Positions 8,013-12,803 of a stretch of 12,803 bases of DNA are shown here, piece after piece. Below the pieces are notes generated by a model. The model made no database searches. It saw only the letters and a program-made list of their open reading frames with translations, and had not been told where the DNA came from. Numbering within the stretch: position 1 is the stretch's first letter; each line of letters begins with the position of its first letter. A program made the translations under genes and the position numbers. The stretch lies in the NCBI GenBank assembly GCA_964588415.1, contig CAZPPK010000082.1, forward strand, positions 1 to 12,803. The letters are read 5' to 3'. The stretch comes from Sulfidibacterium sp964588415 (lineage in GTDB: Bacteria > Bacteroidota > Bacteroidia > Bacteroidales > F082).

Positions 8013-8164
8013 TGTTTTGAAGTTATTTGAGGAAGAAGGAGTTAAATTGAGAAGTTGAAGGATTAAAATATATACCACCATAAAATGATTTATGACCTTA
8101 TTTTGTATAATCTGAGATATTAACGGTATTGTATGTAATGGGGAAAACATTTCAATTAATATTT

Positions 8165-8194
8165 TTTGATAAGAGAATTTTTGCTTTAATTTTG
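8165..8194 (+). promoter_or_regulatory. Bacteroidota sigma-ABfr-type promoter for the WecA-like gene
   Basis: TTTG at 8165-8168, an 18-base spacer, then TAATTTTG at 8187-8194, an exact match to the -7 consensus TAnnTTTG. The -7 box ends 21 bases before the ATG at 8216, giving a short leader. Its place directly after repeat copy B (between 8012 and 8215 I see nothing else) supports a separate transcription unit starting here. Confidence 0.6.
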
Positions 8195-8215
8195 TGTTGA
8201 ATAAAGGAATTAGAA

Positions 8216-9334
8216 ATGGTTTTACCGGATGTCAGTCAGAATATGCCGATTGCCTTGATCGAGGGGTTTGTGGTAGCGTTTATTATCACCTATATTTCAA
8301 TACCTTCGATTTTGGATGTAGCCAGATTAAAAAATCTGTATGATGTTCCCAATGGACGTACTTCACATGAAAAAACAACTCCCACCTTAGGTGGGATTGC
8401 TATTTTTGCAGGTTTCATCATCTCTTCCATGATTTTTCTTGACATCCCGCGGATACCTTATTTCCAGTTTGCGATGGCCGGCGCTGTAATTATTTTCTTC
8501 TTGGGATTGAAAGATGATATCTCAGAATTGAGCGCTGCGAAAAAACTGGTAGGTGAGATTATTGCGGCCGGAATTATTATCGATATGGGCGGCATAAGAA
8601 TTACCAGTTTGCATGGATTTATGGGAATGTACGCCCTTAGCCCTTCTTTCAGTGATTTTGCGAGCCTGTTTGTGGTTGTGGCCATTATTAATGCCTTTAA
8701 CCTGATAGACGGTATTGACGGGCTTTCTTCAGGTGTTGGTATTTTGGCTTCCCTGACTTTCGGCACATGGTTTTACCTGACGGGACATATTGAACTTGCT
8801 GCGATGGCTGCTATATTGGTGGGCGCATTGCTTGCTTTCTTTCGTTTCAATTTTTTTTCAAAAGCCAATAAAATATTCATGGGGGATATCGGCTCCCTGC
8901 TCCTGGGTTTCATATTATCTATTTTCGCGATCAAGTTTAATGAGATTAATGCAGCTATGAATGTGGGTAGTGCTTATTTTATAAAGGCTGCTCCTTCCGT
9001 TTCCATTGGTGTTTTGATTATCCCGATTTTTGATACAATAAGGGTGATGCTTGTACGCACGATGAAGGGAGTTTCACCTTTTAAGCCGGACAAACGGCAT
9101 ATTCACCATTACATGTTGGAAATAACCGGTAACCATCAAAAAGCGACGCTCATCCTTTTGTTTTTTAATGTTCTTTTCATTTTGTTATCATTTTGGTTGC
9201 GGAATATGAATATCAGTTACCATATATCAATGTTGATTTTATTGGCTGGAATACTTTCTTTTATTCCATATTACATTGTTAGAAGGCGTCATAAAAAAAA
9301 TATAATCGGTCGTTATTCTGCAAATATTGATTAA
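8216..9334 (+). CDS. WecA/TagO-type undecaprenyl-phosphate GlcNAc-1-phosphate transferase (MraY family, polytopic)
   Basis: 372 residues with about ten hydrophobic segments. The MraY/WecA motifs are all present: GRTSHEKTTPTLGGIA (47-62), GLKDDISELSA (97-107, Asp100-Asp101), NAFNLIDGIDGLSSG (159-173), KIFMGDIGSLLLGF (219-232, Asp224) and the cytoplasmic HIHH (295-298) after PFKPDKR. The family transfers HexNAc-1-phosphate from the UDP-sugar to undecaprenyl phosphate using Mg2+, starting O-antigen, teichoic acid or capsule assembly. The HIHH motif and the lack of a muramyl-pentapeptide context favour WecA/TagO over MraY. It has its own promoter-like sequence. It is unusual beside the PglC-type enzyme at 4088-4681, since both catalyse a first membrane step. 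Exact sugar specificity is not determined. Confidence 0.92.
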   Translation: MVLPDVSQNMPIALIEGFVVAFIITYISIPSILDVARLKNLYDVPNGRTSHEKTTPTLGGIAIFAGFIISSMIFLDIPRIPYFQFAMAGAVIIFFLGLKDDISELSAAKKLVGEIIAAGIIIDMGGIRITSLHGFMGMYALSPSFSDFASLFVVVAIINAFNLIDGIDGLSSGVGILASLTFGTWFYLTGHIELAAMAAILVGALLAFFRFNFFSKANKIFMGDIGSLLLGFILSIFAIKFNEINAAMNVGSAYFIKAAPSVSIGVLIIPIFDTIRVMLVRTMKGVSPFKPDKRHIHHYMLEITGNHQKATLILLFFNVLFILLSFWLRNMNISYHISMLILLAGILSFIPYYIVRRRHKKNIIGRYSANID

Positions 9335-9382
9335 TACGCTGAAGAACAGACTCTGACTAAGTTTGGATTTCATAAATGTAAA

Positions 9383-9417
9383 TTTGAAAAATAAGATTGA
9401 TGCCTGCTTATATTTTG
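9383..9417 (+). promoter_or_regulatory. Possible promoter before the Wzi/RemB-like gene
   Basis: TTTG (9383-9386) is followed after 22 bases by TATATTTTG (9409-9417), one T longer than the TAnnTTTG consensus. It lies in a 153-base gap and would give a leader of about 65 bases. The spacing is slightly long, so this is tentative. Confidence 0.3.
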
Positions 9418-9487
9418 AGATATACAATATAACAGCCCTCTGCGAAGTTGTTCTTTACAGCATTTTAAGTATCTAAACCTGTTTCAG

Positions 9488-11134
9488 ATGAACAGAAAAC
9501 TCTCAAAGATTGTCATTATTTGTCTGATCCTGTTAACAAGCATACAGGCTTTTTCTCAAAGTGGTTATATGCCACTTAATGATCAATTTAGCACCAATCT
9601 TTTACGGGAACTTTATAGTAAAGATTTCCGTTTTCATACATCTATACGACCCTATAATTATTGGGATGTAAAAGCCGCCATAAATATTGATTCCATACAG
9701 ACAATGCAAAGGATAAACCATGTTTTTGGACAAAAATGGGAACAAAAAGCCTGGGACAAAATATTCAATGACAATGTAATTTCATTAACTAACAAGGATT
9801 TTTCTTTGCAAATTAACCCCTTGATGAATTTTTCAGTGGGCCATGATTTTGTCGATGGTAAAAATACCTGGGTAAATACTAGGGGGCTGGAGCTTAAAGG
9901 AACACTGGGAAAGCATTTTGTGTTTTACGCGAATTTTTATGAAAACCAGGCTACTTTTCCAGGATATGTGGCGTCTTATGTTGAGAATCATTTGGTAGTT
10001 CCAGGGCAAGGAAGGATTCAGGTTTTGCTGAATAATACAGGTCAGCATTTTTACCTAAATGGGAGCGGATTTGATTACAGCGATGCAACAGGTTATATTG
10101 CCTGGCAGGCCGGTAAATATTTCGTATTTCAATTTGGGCATGGTAAGAATTTTTTTGGAGACGGTTATCGGTCACTTCTTTTGTCGGATAATTCCACCAG
10201 TAATTTGTTTTTCAAAGCCACGTTAAATGTTTGGCATTTAAAATATCAGGTTCTCTACAATCAATATATTGATTTGCAGGATAGTACTTTGTCGGGAGGT
10301 TATGCCCGGAAGTATTCTGCCATTCATTACTTAAGCTGGGCGATTTCCAAACGGGTCTCATTCAGCTTGTTTGATGCCGTAATTTGGAGCGCCACAGATA
10401 ATTCTGGAAATTACAGAGGTTTTGATCTCCAATATTTAAATCCTGTTATTTTTCTCAGGCCGACAGAATTCAGCATTGGATCGCCCGATAATGCTTTACT
10501 GGGTGCAAACTTTAGTATAATTGCAGGGAAACACAATGTTTTTTACGGGCAGGTAATTATTGATGAGTTTGTTCTTAGTAAATTTTTGGCTGGCAAGGGA
10601 TATTGGGATAACAAACAAGGATTTCAGCTTGGATTTAAAACCTATGATGCATTTCGTGTAAAGAATCTGTATTTACAGACGGAGTTTAATTATGTTCCTC
10701 CATACACCTATTCAGAACAATTTGAAAGTATCAATTATGGCGCCTATAATCAGCCGCTGGCGGATCCTTTTGGGGCAAATTTCTGGGAGTCGGTGAATTT
10801 TGCCCGCTACAATTATAAAAGGTTTTACTTTCAATATGAATTATTGTATTCCATCTACGGCCAGGATCCGCCGGGCATGAATTATGGCGGGGATATCTAT
10901 AAATCATACAATACCCGCGTTAAGGAATATGGAAATTACGTAGGACAAGGAATTAAGATCCGGTTACTCTACCAGAACCTAAGCGCTTCATTTTTAATTA
11001 ACCCTGCCTACAATCTGAATTTTACGGTGGGCGCTGTTTTCCGCAACCTGAGGACATCTACATCTTCAGCTAATACACACTACTTTTACTTTGGGCTAAG
11101 AACTTCTTTGAGAAATTTGTATTACGATTTTTAA
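9488..11134 (+). CDS. Outer-membrane beta-barrel protein of the Wzi capsule-assembly / RemB family
   Basis: 548 residues from ATG 9488. Residues 1-23 are a Sec signal peptide (MNRKLSKIVIICLILLTSIQAFS). The rest is rich in alternating aromatic and polar strands, and the protein ends in LYYDF with a terminal Phe, as outer-membrane barrels do. A conserved block GKYFVFQFGHGKNFFGDGYR (209-228) continues into SLLLSD and is preceded by DYSDATGYIAW (196-206). I recognise this block from the Bacteroidota proteins annotated as RemB or Wzi-like capsule assembly. E. coli Wzi is an outer-membrane lectin that anchors capsule; RemB of Flavobacterium johnsoniae affects gliding and surface polysaccharide. Its place after lipid-carrier initiation genes fits a role in holding or presenting the polymer at the surface. 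Role in this organism is inferred; gliding cannot be concluded. Confidence 0.8.
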   Translation: MNRKLSKIVIICLILLTSIQAFSQSGYMPLNDQFSTNLLRELYSKDFRFHTSIRPYNYWDVKAAINIDSIQTMQRINHVFGQKWEQKAWDKIFNDNVISLTNKDFSLQINPLMNFSVGHDFVDGKNTWVNTRGLELKGTLGKHFVFYANFYENQATFPGYVASYVENHLVVPGQGRIQVLLNNTGQHFYLNGSGFDYSDATGYIAWQAGKYFVFQFGHGKNFFGDGYRSLLLSDNSTSNLFFKATLNVWHLKYQVLYNQYIDLQDSTLSGGYARKYSAIHYLSWAISKRVSFSLFDAVIWSATDNSGNYRGFDLQYLNPVIFLRPTEFSIGSPDNALLGANFSIIAGKHNVFYGQVIIDEFVLSKFLAGKGYWDNKQGFQLGFKTYDAFRVKNLYLQTEFNYVPPYTYSEQFESINYGAYNQPLADPFGANFWESVNFARYNYKRFYFQYELLYSIYGQDPPGMNYGGDIYKSYNTRVKEYGNYVGQGIKIRLLYQNLSASFLINPAYNLNFTVGAVFRNLRTSTSSANTHYFYFGLRTSLRNLYYDF

Positions 11135-11244
11135 AAGGACCTCTCGCTTTTTTTACCCTTTAGGAACGTTTTATCGGTTCTGAACAAAATATTCTCAAAC
11201 CAACAAGATTAATGCGTACTGTTTTCCCCTTCAAGGGATAACGA

Positions 11245-12324
11245 GTGGCAAAGATCACAAAACAGATGTCTGACATTATCCAACTAAACACAGATTTAGC
11301 AATTTTCCATTGGAACCAATTCCTTTCGTCTGTTCCTGTTCCCTCCCAAGTTCCCTTCTCTTTCAATCCATCACTTTTTGATTTTTACGTCCGGTATTTC
11401 CGTTGGAAACCGTATTATTTTATCTTTTTTAGGGAAGATGAGCCGATAGGGCTATGTCCATTGGTTAATACGGGCAAAAGCTGGGTTAGCCTGCCTCATT
11501 TCTCTTACGGAGGTTTCATTAACAAGCCTGATGATTATTTTGAACCGGATGAAATCACAATTCAAAAACTAATCTTTCTGGTTCAAAAAGAAAGGCTTGA
11601 TAAAGGGTTTTACAAGGTTGATATAGATGTATTCCCATCATTAGAATATTTTAATGAAAACACATTCATACGTACGATTCAGCCAGGCTTTTTGAAAAAA
11701 TCATATCAGAAGGTGAGCAGTTTTTTACCATTGCCCCAGACTGGTGATGAGCTTTTAAAAAAGCTGAAATCAAACTTAAGGCGGAAAATTGCTAAAGCAA
11801 AAAATTCAGGGTTTGATATACAAATTGGTGGAAAAGAGTTGATTTCATCATTTTACAAGGTTTATTCCCAAAAAGTACATAGTCTGGGGTCCCCAGCTTA
11901 TGGAAGAAGTTTTTTTCAAAACCTTATAGAAAATTATCGTTTTGGTGAATCGCTGATATTTTTGGTAACACGGCAACAAAAGGTGGTAGGAGCTGCTTTG
12001 TTATTATCCTATGGAGATTTTTATGAAAGTACATGGTTTGCCACCTGCCAGGTTGCCTACAAAAATTATGTGTCAGATTTCCTGCACTGGCAAATGATTT
12101 TATATGCTCTTTCAAAAAATGCAAAAATATATTCTTTCGGAAGGAGCACCATTAATGGGAGTGTTCACCGGTATAAAAGTCATTGGCCTGTTGTGGATGT
12201 CCCGATTTATCAGACAGGAGATAATAGTATCAAAAACCAGAAATGGCTCTCATCTGTCTGGAAAAGAATGCCTTATTCTGTGGTAAGGCAGTTGGGGCCT
12301 GTGTTGGTGAAACACATTTACTAA
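11245..12324 (+). CDS. FemAB/GNAT-fold acyltransferase-like protein (PEP-CTERM/exopolysaccharide-associated type)
   Basis: 359 residues from GTG 11245, which has AAGGGA six bases upstream; ATG 11266 (seven codons later) is equally possible. The N-terminal half has FYVRYFRWKPYYFIFFREDE and LPHFSYGGF (83-91). The C-terminal half has NLRRKIAKAKNSGF (177-190), FYKVYSQKVHSLGSPAYGRSF (203-223), VVGAALLL (247-254), a WFATCQVAYKNYVSDFLHW segment (264-282) and YSFGRSTINGSVHRYKSHW (296-314). These follow the order of the FemAB-related GNAT_6 proteins (NLRRKI; SLG-P-Y; N-Y; FGRST; G-YK-W) found in exosortase/EPS loci. FemAB relatives move aminoacyl groups from tRNA to a lipid-linked precursor; this branch has no proven substrate. 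It may modify the polymer or a surface protein. The gene looks more AT-rich than the genes upstream. Confidence 0.8.
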   Translation: MAKITKQMSDIIQLNTDLAIFHWNQFLSSVPVPSQVPFSFNPSLFDFYVRYFRWKPYYFIFFREDEPIGLCPLVNTGKSWVSLPHFSYGGFINKPDDYFEPDEITIQKLIFLVQKERLDKGFYKVDIDVFPSLEYFNENTFIRTIQPGFLKKSYQKVSSFLPLPQTGDELLKKLKSNLRRKIAKAKNSGFDIQIGGKELISSFYKVYSQKVHSLGSPAYGRSFFQNLIENYRFGESLIFLVTRQQKVVGAALLLSYGDFYESTWFATCQVAYKNYVSDFLHWQMILYALSKNAKIYSFGRSTINGSVHRYKSHWPVVDVPIYQTGDNSIKNQKWLSSVWKRMPYSVVRQLGPVLVKHIY

Positions 12325-12418
12325 GACAAAGGATAAAAATTTAAAGATAAAAGAAAGGGGTGAATATAAGTTTATGATTTATAAAAGAATACGTATTTTT
12401 TGCTAAATATTTAATGGT

Positions 12419-12712
12419 ATGGGAAATGATTTGTCGAAACGGTTATTTGATTTTGCTGTGCGATCTTTAGAATTTATAAGAAAGTTGCCTGATACGACCG
12501 AATACAAAGTAATAAAATATCAGTTGGCGAAATCATCTACATCTTCAGGTTCTAATTATGAAGAAGCGCAGGCAGGTTCGTCAAAAGCGGACTTCAGCAA
12601 CAAAGTCAGGATCTCATTAAGGGAAATGAGAGAATCAAATTACTGGTTAAGGATAGTAGATGCTATTGCTAAGGAAGGAATTTCATTGGATGAGCTTGAG
12701 TGGTTAATTTAG
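12419..12712 (+). CDS. Four-helix-bundle protein (S23 / 23S rRNA intervening-sequence family), C-terminally shortened
   Basis: 97 residues. The family signature is clear: SKRLFDFAVRSLEFIRKLP, then YQLAKSSTSSGSNYEEAQAG (39-58), SKADFSNKVRISLREMRES (60-78) and NYWLRI, ending ELEWLI. Relatives usually run about 15-30 residues further, with an E-S/A-x-E-L continuation. Here a TAG (12710-12712) follows WLI, and the next in-frame codons read ESKENEL before the frame enters repeat copy C. It looks as if a nonsense change and the repeat have removed the end of the last helix. Bacteroidota genomes carry many such genes away from rRNA operons; the function is unknown. The bundle is also related to the Avd protein of diversity-generating retroelements, but no RT or template repeat is visible here. 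Probably a separate accessory gene rather than part of the sugar pathway. Confidence 0.85.
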   Translation: MGNDLSKRLFDFAVRSLEFIRKLPDTTEYKVIKYQLAKSSTSSGSNYEEAQAGSSKADFSNKVRISLREMRESNYWLRIVDAIAKEGISLDELEWLI

Positions 12713-12725
12713 GAATCAAAAGAAA

Positions 12726-12803
12726 ATGAACTACCCCCGCCGCAGAGTAGCGGGGGTATCAAAAGGAGATTATTAATCGCCCCAAGGGGCGGGGAATTAA
12801 TCC
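12726..12803 (-). repeat. Hairpin repeat, copy C (inverted, runs off the window)
   Basis: The reverse complement matches copy B positions 7936-8012 except for one extra C and one G-to-A change in the hairpin arm. Stem CCCCCGC (12734-12740) pairs with GCGGGGG (12750-12756) around the AGA loop region, and the second palindrome CGCCCCAAGGGGCG is at 12778-12791. The third (TCCGCC/GGCGGA) would lie past the right edge. It begins 13 bases after the stop of the four-helix-bundle gene, inside what would be that gene's normal C-terminal coding region. Confidence 0.85.

Noticed and set aside
7887..8150. A minus-strand open frame over repeat copy B.
   Set aside because: Its middle is just the translated hairpin repeat (RRRAAGYQKE, RPKGRG). 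Such frames arise wherever this repeat occurs.
9338..9461. An inverted pair GCTGAAGAACA (9338-9348) and TGTTCTTTACAGC (9449-9461) flanking the gap before the Wzi/RemB-like gene.
   Set aside because: The arms need a two-base bulge and lie 100 bases apart in AT-rich DNA, so chance is a sufficient explanation.
12419..12712. The four-helix-bundle gene as an Avd protein of a diversity-generating retroelement.
   Set aside because: No reverse transcriptase, template/variable repeat pair or C-type lectin target is visible in the window. The stand-alone S23/IVP type is the simpler reading.
1..12803. CRISPR array, tRNA, rRNA, transposase or integrase genes.
   Set aside because: No regularly spaced direct repeats, no cloverleaf or rRNA-like stretches and no transposase or recombinase motifs were seen on either strand.

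Overview
The window looks like part of a surface-polysaccharide (capsule or exopolysaccharide) locus of a Bacteroidota bacterium. The evidence is the gene families: a long multi-SLBB outer-membrane export protein, a kinase-less Wzz protein with a Gly/Ser/Leu-rich insert, and a Wzi/RemB-type barrel. Moderately AT-rich DNA, weak Shine-Dalgarno sequences, one very good Bacteroidota-type promoter (TTTG-N18-TAATTTTG) and typical Bacteroidota intergenic palindromic repeats agree with this. I cannot name the species. All real genes are on the + strand.

Layout. Positions 1-189 are the C-terminal end of a GIY-YIG nuclease-family protein whose frame runs through a hairpin repeat (copy A, 10-52). Positions 198-291 form a MITE-like imperfect inverted repeat. 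Next come the export protein (408-2861), the Wzz chain-length co-polymerase (2884-4017), a small PglC-type phosphoglycosyl transferase (4088-4681), a PLP sugar aminotransferase overlapping or abutting it (4690-5859) and a membrane-bound PglF/WbpM-type nucleotide-sugar 4,6-dehydratase (5995-7911). Repeat copy B (7912-8012) follows the dehydratase directly. After it a consensus promoter opens a second block: a WecA/TagO-type polytopic phosphoglycosyl transferase (8216-9334), a Wzi/RemB-like outer-membrane protein (9488-11134), a FemAB/GNAT-like protein (11245-12324) and a four-helix-bundle (S23/IVP) protein with a shortened C-terminus (12419-12712). An inverted, nearly identical repeat copy C (12726-12803) runs off the right edge.

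How the genes fit together (inference from families). The dehydratase and aminotransferase would turn a UDP-HexNAc into a UDP-4-amino-4,6-dideoxy sugar. The PglC-type transferase would load such a sugar as its 1-phosphate onto undecaprenyl phosphate. The Wzz and SLBB export proteins would control chain length and export, and the Wzi/RemB barrel would act at the outer surface. The second, WecA-type initiating enzyme suggests two lipid-linked starts or a shared housekeeping function. Flippase, polymerase, ordinary glycosyltransferases, the PglD-type acetyltransferase and a tyrosine kinase are not in this window.

I found no clearly new multi-gene system, CRISPR array, tRNA or rRNA. The least ordinary material is the three-copy hairpin repeat. 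It is joined to the ends of two small accessory genes (GIY-YIG and four-helix bundle), and its two near-identical inverted copies bracket the second gene block.
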